A stretch of 64,000 nucleotides of DNA, from positions 1-64,000 of the forward strand of contig JAIOYV010000028.1 of assembly GCA_021740905.1 (NCBI GenBank), written 5' to 3'. Positions 16,936 through 27,800 of the stretch are shown here, one piece after another. Source of the DNA: Bacteroidales bacterium (GTDB lineage Bacteria > Bacteroidota > Bacteroidia > Bacteroidales > M50B96). The position numbers and the translations under genes are program-made. How positions within the stretch are numbered: the first letter of the stretch is position 1; every line of letters begins with the position of its first letter. The notes under the pieces were generated by a model, which was not told the origin of the DNA, did no database searches, and saw only the letters and a list, made by a program, of their open reading frames with translations.

Positions 16936-18894
16936 ATGAAAGATGTTATAGTAAAACGGAGCAAACTTAATCCTCTTAGCCTATCCGGATTAATAATCAC
17001 ACTAGGTATAGTTTATGGTGATATTGGCACGTCACCACTTTATGTAGTAAAAGCTGTATTTGGCAATCTCGGTTTTTACGATAATGGTATTGTACTTGGC
17101 ATTGCATCCTGTATTTTCTGGACATTAACAATCCAAACTACCCTCAAATACGTAATTATTACATTGCGTGCCAACAACAAAGGCGAAGGTGGTATTTTTG
17201 CCTTATATGCACTTATTCGGAAAAGGAATAAATGGGCGTATATTATTGCTATTATAGGTGGTAGCACACTTCTGGCCGATGGGATAATAACACCATCCAT
17301 AACCGTAACATCAGCCATTGAAGGTTTAAGGATTGTAAACCCCGAAATACCGACCATTCTAATTTCTGTTGGTATACTTACTTTAATGTTTTTTATCCAG
17401 CAATTTGGGACCGACTTTGTTGGGCGTGCGTTTGGCCCAATAATGTTAGTTTGGTTTATAACTATTGGCATTTTAGGATTAGCACAGGTTGCCGGCTCCC
17501 CTGAAATTATCAAGGCTGTTAATCCCTATTATGCGATAAAACTAATTAGCCATCATCCTTTGGCCTTAGTAATATTAGGGGCTGTATTTCTTGCGACAAC
17601 AGGAGCTGAGGCACTTTATTCCGATTTGGGTCACTGCGGAATCAGGAATATACGTGTTTCGTGGATATTTGTAAAAACAATGTTAATCCTAAATTATTTT
17701 GGACAAAGTGCATGGATGCTACAAAACACAGGTGAGAATACAGAAATCCTAAATCCCTTCTTTGGTATTATGCCCCAATGGTTTGTCGTGCCCGGTATTA
17801 TTCTGGCTACAATGGCTGCAATAATAGCCAGTCAGGCACTGATAAGCGGTTCGTTTACATTAATTAGTGAGGCCATTTCACTAAACCTATGGCCGAAACT
17901 AACAATAAAATATCCTACTGTATTAAAGGGGCAGCTTTATGTCCCTACTATTAACATTTTCTTATGGATAGCAAGTACTTGTGTAATCCTTATATTTAAA
18001 GAATCTACAGCGATGGAAGCTGCTTATGGGCTTTCAATAAGTATTACCATGTTAATGACCACCATATTATTAGTACTTTATTTGCATCGCATAAGGGTTC
18101 ACAAGCTACTTATCTCCATCGTAATTGTTTTGTTCCTATTTATCGAAGGTTTATTCTTTGTTGCTAACCTTCAGAAATTTGCACATGGTGGCTGGTTTGC
18201 ATTTATTATTGCTGTCTGTTTTTCAATCCTGATGTATGCATGGTATAATGGACGGATAATTAAGAATAGTTTGATGAAATACGTATCAATGAAAGAAATA
18301 TCAGCCGTGCTTTTAAACATTAAAAAAGACCTCACAATACCCAAATTTGCAACCAACCTGATTTACCTGACCAAGGTTAATAAAGAACATGAAATTGAAT
18401 CAACTATTGCATACTCTTTATTAGATAAGCAACCTAAAAGGGCTGATATTTACTGGTTTCTGCATATTGAAATACTAGATGAACCATTTACCGCCGATTA
18501 CGAAATCGTTCATGTGGTACCTGGCGAGATTATTAAAATAAACCTGTTTCTTGGGTTTAAAGTAGAACCTCGAGTGAATTTATTGTTTATGAAAATAAGG
18601 GACGATTTATCAAAAGCAAACGAAATCCAGGCTGTTTCATATTATCCTTCTCTGAAAGAAGTTTCTGTTTCAGGAGATTGTCGGTATATTTTAATTGACC
18701 GTATTTTAACTGCTGATCATACTTTTAATTTTCGTGAACTATTGATAATGAGCATAAGTGATATTTTTAGGCATATTGCTATTCCTGAGTCTAAATCTTT
18801 TCACATTGATTCCAGTAACTTTGTACTTGAGAAAGTTCCATTGGGCAAACCCGATAAGTTAATTTTTAAATTAAAAAGAAGAAAAGGGAAATAG
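16936..18894 (+). CDS. kup: Kup/HAK-type low-affinity potassium transporter
   Basis: The product takes up K+ with protons. Starting at ATG 16936 (MKDVIVKRSKLNP; a TTG at 16903 would add 11 residues), it has the family signature GIVYGDIGTSPLYV near residue 25, about 12 membrane helices, and the conserved GEGGIFALYALIR, SAIEGLRI, GAEALYSDLGHCG and SQALISGSFTL motifs. The C-terminal soluble region (about 460-650) is normal for the family. Length agrees with bacterial Kup proteins. It lies alone on the plus strand, after unknown proteins and before a convergent small ORF. No riboswitch was recognised upstream. Confidence 0.95.
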   Translation: MKDVIVKRSKLNPLSLSGLIITLGIVYGDIGTSPLYVVKAVFGNLGFYDNGIVLGIASCIFWTLTIQTTLKYVIITLRANNKGEGGIFALYALIRKRNKWAYIIAIIGGSTLLADGIITPSITVTSAIEGLRIVNPEIPTILISVGILTLMFFIQQFGTDFVGRAFGPIMLVWFITIGILGLAQVAGSPEIIKAVNPYYAIKLISHHPLALVILGAVFLATTGAEALYSDLGHCGIRNIRVSWIFVKTMLILNYFGQSAWMLQNTGENTEILNPFFGIMPQWFVVPGIILATMAAIIASQALISGSFTLISEAISLNLWPKLTIKYPTVLKGQLYVPTINIFLWIASTCVILIFKESTAMEAAYGLSISITMLMTTILLVLYLHRIRVHKLLISIVIVLFLFIEGLFFVANLQKFAHGGWFAFIIAVCFSILMYAWYNGRIIKNSLMKYVSMKEISAVLLNIKKDLTIPKFATNLIYLTKVNKEHEIESTIAYSLLDKQPKRADIYWFLHIEILDEPFTADYEIVHVVPGEIIKINLFLGFKVEPRVNLLFMKIRDDLSKANEIQAVSYYPSLKEVSVSGDCRYILIDRILTADHTFNFRELLIMSISDIFRHIAIPESKSFHIDSSNFVLEKVPLGKPDKLIFKLKRRKGK

Positions 18895-18992
18895 CCACAT
18901 TTAAACGAAAAATAAACCATACAATTTTGGGTTCCGCAATAGATTTCGATTCGTCTAAATGGTATATTGTTTTCTGTTTTCAAAAAGAGGGA

Positions 18993-19247
18993 TTAGTGCT
19001 TAGCTTTTGTTTTTTTCCTTTCTTTTAACAAAGTCTGCTTTTCAACAGTTGGTTTTGCTTTAGGACGATGATAATGTTTTTCACTATCGGGTTTAAAGCT
19101 ATCTTTAGGGTTTCGCAGAATGGTGACATTTACTGGTTTAATTAAGATTTTTCCCCTTGGGAATCCAGATAGTATAGCCTTTACAATTTTACTAAAAAAA
19201 CCTCCCAATATCTTTAAATACGAAGGATTCAAAATTTCTTTTCTCAT
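18993..19247 (-). CDS. Hypothetical small basic protein
   Basis: The 84-residue frame (MRKEILNPSYLKILGGFFSK, later RPKAKPTVEKQTLLKERKKT) is strongly basic, with a hydrophobic N-half and a Lys/Arg tail. No family recognised. It is convergent with kup (99 bases apart) and 194 bases downstream of the TerC gene, so it could ride on the same transcript. A chance ORF cannot be excluded. Confidence 0.4.
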   Translation of the reverse strand: MRKEILNPSYLKILGGFFSKIVKAILSGFPRGKILIKPVNVTILRNPKDSFKPDSEKHYHRPKAKPTVEKQTLLKERKKTKAKH

Positions 19248-19440
19248 GGTATTTCCTTTTGCAATTGAGACGTATTTATGACCTTAGGTAACCTAAATAC
19301 AGGACAAAATTTTTATACCTATCTTTATGTCTTGATCTATTGAGCACAGCAAAGCATCAGTGGTGTAAAAAGCCAATATCAAAATGTGCTGTTTGCTTTT
19401 CATACATTGTTAAGTATCCTTATGGGGTTAGCCTTACAGC

Positions 19441-20490
19441 TTATGAGTGTATCGGTTTCTTAGGAAAAACTATTGAAAGAAGGATACTGCCAATTAGCAC
19501 AAAGAGAATTATATAAAGTGAATAAACCGGCTTAAATCCAATGTGTACTAAAAATTCATGAAACAATAGTTTTAGTCCGACATAAACAAGAAGTATTGAA
19601 ACCCCGATTTTAAGTAAATAGAATTTCTCCACCACTTCAATAAGCAAAAAGAAAAGTGCCCTCAAACCCAGGATAGCAAAGATATTGGAAAAGAAAACGA
19701 TATACGGGTCGCGGGTAACCGAGAATATCGCGGGTATAGAATCCAAGGCAAAAACAAGGTCGGTAAACTCAATTATGATCAATACAATCAATAGAGGGGT
19801 AATATAGACAATGCCATTCTTTTTAATAAAAAAACTGTCACCTACATATCTGGGAAAAACGCTAAACCGCTTTGAAAGAAACTTGACAACCGGGTGGTTC
19901 TGTGGTTCAACCTTTGTTTCAGTGTTACGCTGCATGTACATTTTGATTCCAACATATATTAAGTATAATCCAAATATATACAATAACCATTCGAACCTGT
20001 AAATAAGTGCTGCACCAGCAAAAATGAAAATACATCGCATAACAATGGCACCCAATATGCCCCAAAACAAAACCCTTTTATAGTCCGACTTCTTAACTGA
20101 AAAGGCTGTAAGTATTGCCATCATTACAAATAGGTTGTCAACCGACAATGATTTTTCAATTAAGTAACCAGACAAAAAGTTAATAGCGCTGTTTTTACGG
20201 TATAAATTAAGACTGTTTTCAAAGCTTGTTTCGTCAAGGGCTAGGAATGGCGCATATTTCTGAGCAATAATTCGTAAATCCTCAAAACTTTCAATACCGT
20301 GAACAATCTCACCAAAAAACCTTAAGAACACGGCAAAACCGAGAGCAAGAAATATCCAGATACTACTCCAAATAACAGATTCCTTCACTGATACTACGTG
20401 CGAGCCTTTGCCAATCACTAATAAATCGAGCAAAAGCACAGCAACTATAAATGTGACAAAAGCAATGAAAAAAATAATTTCGCCTGACAT
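19441..20490 (-). CDS. TerC/Alx-family membrane protein
   Basis: The protein of 349 residues has about nine membrane helices. It shows the TerC-family hallmarks: LSGYLIEKSLSVDNLFVMM, the charged FWGILGAIVMR, ITPLLIVLIIIEFTDLVFAL followed by DSIPAIFSVTRDPYIV, and FFSNIFAILGLRALFFL. Members such as Alx of E. coli export Mn2+ or aid membrane insertion and co-translocational metalation; tellurite resistance is the historical name. The conserved acidic residues in membrane helices (VDN, FTD, LDS) are present. It is divergent from mfd, with a TAGGTTTG box 20 bases upstream of its start. Confidence 0.9.
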   Translation of the reverse strand: MSGEIIFFIAFVTFIVAVLLLDLLVIGKGSHVVSVKESVIWSSIWIFLALGFAVFLRFFGEIVHGIESFEDLRIIAQKYAPFLALDETSFENSLNLYRKNSAINFLSGYLIEKSLSVDNLFVMMAILTAFSVKKSDYKRVLFWGILGAIVMRCIFIFAGAALIYRFEWLLYIFGLYLIYVGIKMYMQRNTETKVEPQNHPVVKFLSKRFSVFPRYVGDSFFIKKNGIVYITPLLIVLIIIEFTDLVFALDSIPAIFSVTRDPYIVFFSNIFAILGLRALFFLLIEVVEKFYLLKIGVSILLVYVGLKLLFHEFLVHIGFKPVYSLYIILFVLIGSILLSIVFPKKPIHS

Positions 20491-20509
20491 ATTTTTTTAT
20501 TTAAAGGTA

Positions 20510-20517
20510 CAAACCTA
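20510..20517 (-). promoter_or_regulatory. -7 box (TAGGTTTG) for the TerC gene
   Basis: On the minus strand TAGGTTTG matches TAnnTTTG, 20 bases before the ATG at 20490. No clear -33 element; the start would be near 20503. Confidence 0.4.
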
Positions 20518-20607
20518 CCTATTATTTACCTTGCCTGGCACGTGTCATTATAATAAACATTTAGCTTGTGATATGAGCAACACAAGCACCAAATTGCCAA
20601 TAATTTA

Positions 20608-20640
20608 AGTCAATAATCAATTGTCAATAATCAATAAGAT
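20608..20640. repeat. TCAATAATCA word repeat between divergent genes
   Basis: GTCAATAATCAATTGTCAAT then AATCAATAAG: three near-copies of TCAATAATCA plus a CAATTG palindrome in the TerC/mfd divergent gap, resembling the repeats at 15,150 and 52,741. Confidence 0.4.
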
Positions 20641-20663
20641 ACAATCTTCTTCATCAATTAATG

Positions 20664-20671
20664 TATTTTTG
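20664..20671 (+). promoter_or_regulatory. -7 box (TATTTTTG) for mfd
   Basis: TATTTTTG fits TAnnTTTG, 37 bases before the TTG start of mfd. The nearer ATG at about 20687 is closed by an in-frame TAA after five codons, supporting the TTG start. Confidence 0.45.
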
Positions 20672-20707
20672 CGCCCTATCTTTACTATGTGTTCAAAAGT
20701 TTAAGAA

Positions 20708-23700
20708 TTGGAAATTCAGGAATTACTAAAATATTTTTCATCGCATCCCAAAGTAGGAGAACTTATTTCGGGAATAGATAATGATAACAACAGCTTATGC
20801 TTAAAAGGACTTTCAGGATCGGCATCCTCGTTTGTCATTTCTTCTGTTTTTCAACAAACGGGCAAAAACTTTTTATTTCTGTTGAATGATAAAGAAGAGG
20901 CAGCCTATTGTCACAACGACTTGTGCAACATACTGGACAATGAGGAACAAGCCCTGTTTTTTCCATCCTCGTACAAACGGAAAATCCACCATGAAAGCCT
21001 CGACACTGCCTCGATTGTATTGCGCACCGAGGTATTGAACAAGCTTTCAGCAAAAAATAAAAACCGCATACTGATCAGCTACCCCGGAGCCATTACCGAA
21101 AAAGTGTTGAGCCGGGAGAAATTGGAAGAAAACACCCTGGCCCTGCATGTTGGTGAGGAGATTGGGATCGAATTTATTTCGGAAATCCTGCATGGCTACC
21201 ATTTCGAACGCAGCGATTTTGTTTTTGAGCCAGGCCAGTTTTCGATCCGTGGCAGCCTTGTCGATATCTTTTCTTTTTCCAGCGATGTCCCCTACCGGAT
21301 AGACTTTTTTGGCGATGTGGTGGAAAGTATCCGATCATTCGATATCGAGTCGCAATTGTCCATCACCCATTTCAAGGAAATATCCATCGTGCCTAACATC
21401 CAGGACGAGCGGATAAGCCAAAAGCATAACAGCATTTTTGATTTCCTACCCGATGATACTATCCTTATAATTAAGGATCTGCCGTTTATCAAAGACCGGG
21501 TCGACCGTTTGGTTTTCGAAGCAAAGCAAAAATTCAATGACGAGAAATACGCCGAAGACGGTGTACCTCCCGAAGAGTTTCTATTGACCGGGGCGCAGAT
21601 CATCGAAAAGATAAAAGATTTTAAGGTGATTGAAACCGGGCAGCATACCTGGTTCGACAAAGCTACCGAGATACATTTCAACACCACACCCCAACCTGTT
21701 TTCAATAAAGATTTCGAGCTGTTGAGCAACGACATGTTCGAGAAATACAGCAATGGCTTTATCAACCTTTTGTTTTCGTCGAGCCAAAAACAGATCGATA
21801 GGTTGCAATCCATTTTCAATGAAATTAACCGGGAGGTTGAAGAATTTACTCCAGTTCTAACCTCTATCCATGAGGGTTTCATCGAAAACGACCTGAAACT
21901 TTGCTGTTATACCGACCATCAGATATTCGAGCGTTACCATAAGTTTCAGATAAAAAGTAATATCAGTAAGAAAGAATCAATTACTGTTCGCGAACTTACA
22001 GGTCTTCACCCAGGCGATTATGTGGTCCATGCCGATCATGGGATTGGCAAATTTGCCAGCCTTACGCGGATCGAAATCAACGGAAAGTATCAGGAAGCCA
22101 TACGATTGGTTTACAAAAACGACGACATCCTTTTAGTAAGCATCCACAACCTGCACCGCATATCGAAATATAAGGGCAAGGATGGCGATGCCCCAACGGT
22201 GCATAAATTGGGCGGCTCTACCTGGCAAAAACTAAAGGCCAAAACCAAGAGCCGGGTAAAAGACATTGCCCGCGAATTGATTTCGCTTTATGCTGCCCGC
22301 AAAGCGGAAACCGGGTTTAAGTATTCGCCCGACACCTATTTGCAAACCGAGTTGGAAGCGTCGTTTATATATGAAGATACCCCCGATCAGATAAAATCTA
22401 CTTTGGCCGTGAAAGCCGATATGGAATCGGCCATGCCCATGGACAGGTTGATTTGTGGTGATGTGGGTTTTGGCAAAACGGAAATCGCCATCCGAGCCGC
22501 TTTTAAAGCCGTTACCGATGGCAAACAAGTGGCTGTACTCGTACCAACCACCATCCTGGCCATGCAACACTATTATACCTTTGCCGAACGATTGAAACAG
22601 TTTCCTTGTTCTGTCGATTATATCAGCCGGTTGAAAAAGCCAGTCAAGCAAAAAGAAATTTTAAAAAGGCTTACCGATGGGAAATTGGACATAATTATTG
22701 GCACCCACAGGCTGGTTGGCAAAGACATTCGCTTTAAGGACCTGGGCCTGTTGATTATAGATGAGGAACAAAAGTTTGGAGTGTCTGTGAAAGACAAACT
22801 GAAAGCCCTGAAAGTAAATGTAGATACCCTCACGCTAACTGCCACGCCAATACCCCGCACCATGCAATTCTCGTTGATGGGCGCACGCGATCTGTCCATT
22901 ATAAAAACGCCCCCGCCTAATCGCTATCCCATTGTGACCGAAGTTTGTGTTTTCGATCAGGAGGTTATTCGCGAAGCCATCGACTATGAAATCCAGCGCA
23001 ATGGCCAGGTGTTCTTCATCAATAATAAAATACAAAATATATACGACATCGAAGCTTTGATCCATAAGCTCTGCCCTAACGTAAAAACAGTAGTTGGGCA
23101 TGGACAAATGGATGGCAAAAAGTTGGAAGATACCATGCTGGGATTCATTGAAGGGGACTACGATGTGCTGATCGCCACCACCATTATCGAAAATGGCCTC
23201 GACATCCCCAATGCCAATACCATAATTATAAACAATGCCCAGAACTTTGGCTTGAGCGATCTGCACCAATTGCGAGGACGAGTGGGAAGGTCGAACAAAA
23301 AGGCGTTTTGCTACCTGCTGGCCCCACCGGTACACACCCTCCCCCCCGAATCGCGGAAAAGGCTGAAAGCCATCGAAGATTTTTCGGAGCTTGGCAGTGG
23401 CTTCAACATTGCGTTATCCGATCTGGATATCCGTGGGGCAGGCAATCTTTTAGGTGGCGAGCAAAGCGGGTTTATTGCCGATATTGGCTTTGAAACCTAT
23501 CATCGTATCCTCGATGAGGCCCTGCTTGAATTGCGCGACACCGAATACAAAGGCCTGTTTGCCGATGAAGCAAAAGACGAGGAAGACAAAGACCTGAAAA
23601 CGTTTATTACCGATTGCAACATTGAAACGGATATGGAGGTGCTGATACCCGATTTTTACATTGGCAATGTTTCGGAGCGTATCCGCCTGTACCGCGAGCT

Positions 23701-24061
23701 GGACAACACCAACGACGAACCGGGCTTACAAGATTTCGAGAAACACCTGTTGGACCGTTTTGGGGATTTGCCAAATGAAACCAAGGACTTGTTGAATATT
23801 GTTCGCCTTCGCTGGCTGGCCAACAGATTGGGTCTGGTAAAACTAATCCTGAAAAACAAAAAGATGGTCTGCTATTTCAACGATAACAAGGAGGCCTCCT
23901 ACTATCAATCGGAGGCTTTTAGCAAGGTGCTCAACTACATCCAGTTTGGCCCCAAGAACTGCCGTATGAAAGAAGCCAACAATAAACTCAGCCTTATTTT
24001 TGAAAATGTTTCAGGGATTCAAAAAGCGATTGATTTATTGGGAAAAGTAGTGGAGGGGTAG
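20708..24061 (+). CDS. mfd: Transcription-repair coupling factor Mfd
   Basis: Mfd dislodges stalled RNA polymerase at DNA lesions and recruits UvrA. The 1,117-residue protein begins at a TTG (LEIQELLKYFSSHPK). Domains in order: UvrB-like part (about 1-330, with DIFSFSSDVPYRIDFFGD); RNA-polymerase-interacting CarD-like domain (LHPGDYVVHADHGIGKF, about 435-500); helicase motor with Walker A GDVGFGKT (about 583-590), DEEQ box (IDEEQKFGV, about 685), LTATPIPRTMQ, then Q/TRG region VFFINNKIQNI, ATTIIENGLDIPNANT, HQLRGRVGRS; and the C-terminal D7 (about 980-1117). Length and order are normal. It is divergent from the TerC gene. Confidence 0.97.
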   Translation: MEIQELLKYFSSHPKVGELISGIDNDNNSLCLKGLSGSASSFVISSVFQQTGKNFLFLLNDKEEAAYCHNDLCNILDNEEQALFFPSSYKRKIHHESLDTASIVLRTEVLNKLSAKNKNRILISYPGAITEKVLSREKLEENTLALHVGEEIGIEFISEILHGYHFERSDFVFEPGQFSIRGSLVDIFSFSSDVPYRIDFFGDVVESIRSFDIESQLSITHFKEISIVPNIQDERISQKHNSIFDFLPDDTILIIKDLPFIKDRVDRLVFEAKQKFNDEKYAEDGVPPEEFLLTGAQIIEKIKDFKVIETGQHTWFDKATEIHFNTTPQPVFNKDFELLSNDMFEKYSNGFINLLFSSSQKQIDRLQSIFNEINREVEEFTPVLTSIHEGFIENDLKLCCYTDHQIFERYHKFQIKSNISKKESITVRELTGLHPGDYVVHADHGIGKFASLTRIEINGKYQEAIRLVYKNDDILLVSIHNLHRISKYKGKDGDAPTVHKLGGSTWQKLKAKTKSRVKDIARELISLYAARKAETGFKYSPDTYLQTELEASFIYEDTPDQIKSTLAVKADMESAMPMDRLICGDVGFGKTEIAIRAAFKAVTDGKQVAVLVPTTILAMQHYYTFAERLKQFPCSVDYISRLKKPVKQKEILKRLTDGKLDIIIGTHRLVGKDIRFKDLGLLIIDEEQKFGVSVKDKLKALKVNVDTLTLTATPIPRTMQFSLMGARDLSIIKTPPPNRYPIVTEVCVFDQEVIREAIDYEIQRNGQVFFINNKIQNIYDIEALIHKLCPNVKTVVGHGQMDGKKLEDTMLGFIEGDYDVLIATTIIENGLDIPNANTIIINNAQNFGLSDLHQLRGRVGRSNKKAFCYLLAPPVHTLPPESRKRLKAIEDFSELGSGFNIALSDLDIRGAGNLLGGEQSGFIADIGFETYHRILDEALLELRDTEYKGLFADEAKDEEDKDLKTFITDCNIETDMEVLIPDFYIGNVSERIRLYRELDNTNDEPGLQDFEKHLLDRFGDLPNETKDLLNIVRLRWLANRLGLVKLILKNKKMVCYFNDNKEASYYQSEAFSKVLNYIQFGPKNCRMKEANNKLSLIFENVSGIQKAIDLLGKVVEG

Positions 24062-24101
24062 GCTGGTTATGGTGGGTTGGTTCAAGCTGAATGATAAACC
24101 A

Positions 24102-24440
24102 TTAATCATCAAGTAATGCAGAGACTTCATCACGCAATTTCGGTAAATGATTTATCACAATACTCCAAATTAGATTGTCTGAGATTTTATCATATCCATG
24201 GATTATCCTGTTTCGAGTACCAATGATTTTGTGTGCGTTTGTAAGCTGAAAATCTTTGTCAATATTTCTAATTCGCGTAACTGCTTCCCCTATTATTTCT
24301 TAGTTGCGTTCTACTGCCCGTTTTGTTTTTACATCAGCAACATACTCTTCAAATATCCTGGGCTTGTTGGCATAATAGCTTTCTACCTCATTGATAGATT
24401 GTAATATATCGAAAAGCAAGGTTTTAATATCATTATCCAT
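24102..24440 (-). pseudogene. hepT: HepT-type (DUF86) toxin gene with an in-frame stop at codon 47
   Basis: The frame of 113 codons starts at ATG 24440, overlapping the last 8 bases of mntA, and reads MDNDIKTLLFDILQSINEVE, then VKTKRAVERN, a TAA at 24302-24300, and then EIIGEAVTRIRNIDKDFQL and GTRNRIIHGYDKISDN. The R-x4-H-x-Y motif of HepT (RNRIIHGY) lies after the stop. HepT is an RNase toxin silenced by MntA-mediated AMPylation of this Tyr. The single stop replaces a residue that is usually hydrophobic (RN-x-EIIGEA). Unless suppressed, the toxin is dead. A sequencing error is possible. Confidence 0.85.
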
Positions 24441-24732
24441 ACACTAATTTTTTTGATGAATCAATTGATTTTCGAAGAAAGGGATTTTTGATGGCCTTAT
24501 CTTCAAGAAGGTCAACTTCACGGTCTAACAGATTTTCCAATGAATATTTGAAATCGAAGTAGTTATCGGCGTAATCATAAAGGTCAACATCAACAAAATT
24601 TACTACAAAGTCTACATCGCTATCTTTCTTAAATCTTCTTGTTAAAACTGAACCAAATACAAATAGCTTGGCAACCTTATGTTTGGCACATAAAGCCTGG
24701 ATCATTTCTATATTCCTATCAACAATGCTCAT
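24433..24732 (-). CDS. mntA: MntA-type nucleotidyltransferase antitoxin
   Basis: The 99-residue protein belongs to the minimal nucleotidyltransferase (MNT) family: KLFVFGSVLTRRFKKDSDVD carries the G-S-x10-D-x-D active-site motif (Asp pair DVD). MntA antitoxins transfer AMP to the conserved Tyr of HepT. It contains DREVDLLEDKAIKNPFLRKS as usual. Its stop overlaps the hepT start by 8 bases, so translational coupling is expected. The partner is interrupted by a nonsense codon, so this antitoxin may have no target. Confidence 0.85.
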   Translation of the reverse strand: MSIVDRNIEMIQALCAKHKVAKLFVFGSVLTRRFKKDSDVDFVVNFVDVDLYDYADNYFDFKYSLENLLDREVDLLEDKAIKNPFLRKSIDSSKKLVYG

Positions 24733-24853
24733 AATTCAAAAATACAACCTTTTTGGATTAATCAAAGAATTTTAATCTGATTATTCTGAATTGTCAAAAA
24801 ATGCTAAGGAATTATTGAATATTCGACATTCAATTTTTTCGACCGAAACCCCA

Positions 24854-24880
24854 CCCTTCGCTAAAGCTACGGATGGCAGG
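24854..24880. repeat. Dispersed CTTCGCTAAAGCT element
   Basis: CCTTCGCTAAAGCTACGGAT followed by GGCAGG. Related copies lie at 53,193-53,223, 53,864-53,889 and, inverted, 53,901-53,924. This copy lies just past the stop of the ABC transporter gene. Confidence 0.5.
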
Positions 24881-24899
24881 CGAAACCCGAAACCGTCGA

Positions 24900-27800
24900 C
24901 TACCTCGCCTTTCTCCCCCATCGCCTTAGCCGTGAGCCAAATTGCATGATTTGTTTGAGCCATCGAAAATAAATTGCCACACAAAGACCCAGGGACATAA
25001 GCCATATAACCCACAAATTTATCCAATAGGTATCCCAATAGGTGCCAAAAGCATATTTTTTGGGTGCATAAAAATGCGACCTGAAAGAACCCTTATCAGG
25101 TAGTCGGAAAATTGGGTCGGCTTTCTGGATTAATTCTTGACCGGAACTTATTATTTTGACCGGGTCGATGGTATTTCTCACCATATCCGCAAGAGCTTCA
25201 TTGTATTGGTCGTTTTTCAACTTTCGGAAAGCCTTTGTGGCTTCGGGTGTGACCTGTAATGAATTGATAAAGCTATCGCGTTTGCTTGAGGCCAGTTTAT
25301 ACAACCTGTCGTAAAAAAACCAAAGGCTTTCAAGGTATTTTCCTGCCTCCGATTTAAAATACGCTTTGTCTTTCATGGACGAACTATGTACAAACCTGAG
25401 CCTCGAATTGTTGGTACTTTCTCTTTCCAACTCATTCCTGATCAGGATAAACAGGCTGTCGGATTTCGCCGAAGAACCTTTGGTTTGATCAATCTCAGTA
25501 AGCATTGCCATTTTATTTTGCAAGGCAGGTACCCAAAAATTCTTCTTATAATTGGCTTTGCTCATGGCTTTGTCGTAATAAAACAAGCCTTTTTCAAAAT
25601 CATTATTCAGATATTGATTTACGACCAAAGCCTCGAAGCCCCATCGGGCAACTATCAATTCACCAAACAGCGGCACATTGTCGTGCGATGAAACCGATGG
25701 GTTCATCTTATCATATTTTACCAATGCACCTCCCAGGATGATCTGGGGTATAATTAAAAAGGGGATCAGGATATATACGTTGACCGTTGTTTTAAAACTG
25801 TCGGAAATCATCAAGCCCGTGAGGATTGCTGAGCACCATGTGGTAAATAATACCAGCCAATGCGAGAATAACATGCCCTGGATTTCGAGCACTGTATTTG
25901 CGATGGCAACAAAAGTAAACGACTGTATGGCCGAAAGGATGAAAAGGATGAAAATTTTCGAGCCCAGATAGCTCGACCAACTGAGGTTTAAAAACGACTC
26001 CCTCTTAAGGATTGCCCTGTCTTTAATAATTTCTTCGCTGCTAACCGACAAACCCACAAATATGGCCACAATCACAGCCATGAATAAATAAACAGGCAGG
26101 TTACTATTCTCGCTAAACATATAATGTTTGCCCCCCGATTCGTCGATAAGGCTATACTTTAAAATGTAAGTGAGCAACAAAGCAAGCAAGGGTGTTTCGA
26201 GTAAATTGATGATCAAATATTGTTTGCGCGATATTTTCGATAAAAAATCGCGGGTCACAAAAACCCAAAACTGGCGGAACCATCCAGGTTTGTTTAAGCT
26301 GGCTTCCGGCAGTTTTTTGGCTTTCGATGGTTCGGTTTTCTGGTGCTTTTCATGGCTCAGGAAATACTGGTTCCATTCCCACGCCGAAATTTTACGATCT
26401 CCGCTTGGTCGGCCAAACTCGTCAATTACGTTGGCTTCCACAATGTCGAATATCTTTTCCGCATTTACATTCCCACAAAGCTTACATTCACTTTCGTTCC
26501 AATCGGCCTGAAGAATATGGCTTTTAAAATAGATGAGCGAATCGACCGGGTTGCCGTGATAAATAAGGTATCCTCCTTTGTCTAAGACATATAGGCTGTC
26601 GAAAAGTTTAAATATACTTGACGAAGGTTGATGGATCACGGTGATAACCAGTTTTCCTTTGAAAGAAAGCTCCTTTAACAAGTCCATGATGATCTCCGAA
26701 TCGCGAGACGATAGGCCCGATGTGGGTTCATCGAGGAAAAGGATGTTCGGTTTGCGAATAAGCTCCATCGCAATATTAAGGCGCTTCCGTTGTCCACCAC
26801 TTATTTTTTTGTCAAGGGGAGAACCAACTTTCATTTGGCTTACTTCTTCCAACCCCAACGACTTTAGTGTTTCGTGGCAGAGATCCGTAATTTCGGTATC
26901 GCTCATATCCTTGAAACACAGGCGGGCATTATAATACAGGTTTTGGAAAACCGACAAATCGTCGAACAGGAAATCGTCTTGAGATACATATCCGATAATT
27001 CCATAGCTGTCTTTTACCGTTTTGATATCAATATCATTGATGGAGACACTGCCTGTTTCGGGCTTGAAGTTTCCATTCAGGATATTCAGCAAGGTCGATT
27101 TGCCAGAGCCACTGGCCCCTATCACCCCTATCAACCTTCCTGTGCGGGCTTCGAAATTCATCGACTGGATGCCAGTTTGGCTTCCTGGGAAATTGTATGA
27201 AATATCTTTTGCTTTCAACACAATTTCATCCGCAGATTTATCTGTCCTAAAGGCATTGATAATTTCGCTGTAATAAATCGGTGCAATTTTGCTATCGCGA
27301 ATGGTATTTCCAGGCGTTAAGATCGTGCAAGCGTCTTTGCGGATTACCTGCCCGTTAAGGTACAATTCGTTTTTGCCCACATACCGGAATATATAAAGGT
27401 TCACGCTTACGATCTGCAACATTTTTATGGTGCCATCAAGGCCTTCCCAAAGCTGCTGTAGGGCGAAAACATCTTCCTTAAAAGTTTCCCCGGTAATAAA
27501 CAGCATTTCGCTATGGCCATGAATTTTATCGAAATCGCTTACCACGAAATCTTGTAGGCTCATACTGACTTTTTCCGATAAGTAAAACGTATCGGCAACC
27601 ATTTTTATGTACTCATTTTCTTGTTGCGAAATAATGGGACCGTCTGCTTTTACAAATTCCCAAAGGCTGATCAACAAAACAACTTTCTGCCCATGAGTGA
27701 GTTCCTTGTTGATATGGTTACAAATCTTACACACCCTCACCGAATTTCGCGATATGACCTTTTCTTTGGATTGGCTTCCACCATATTTTGCGATGGCCTG

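Noticed and set aside
21292-21882. Minus-strand 196-codon open frame
   Set aside because: It is antisense to the conserved mfd coding sequence.
24781-25038. Minus-strand 85-codon open frame at the ABC transporter end
   Set aside because: It overlaps the transporter in another frame, and its second half is a translation of the dispersed CTTCGCTAAAGC repeat.
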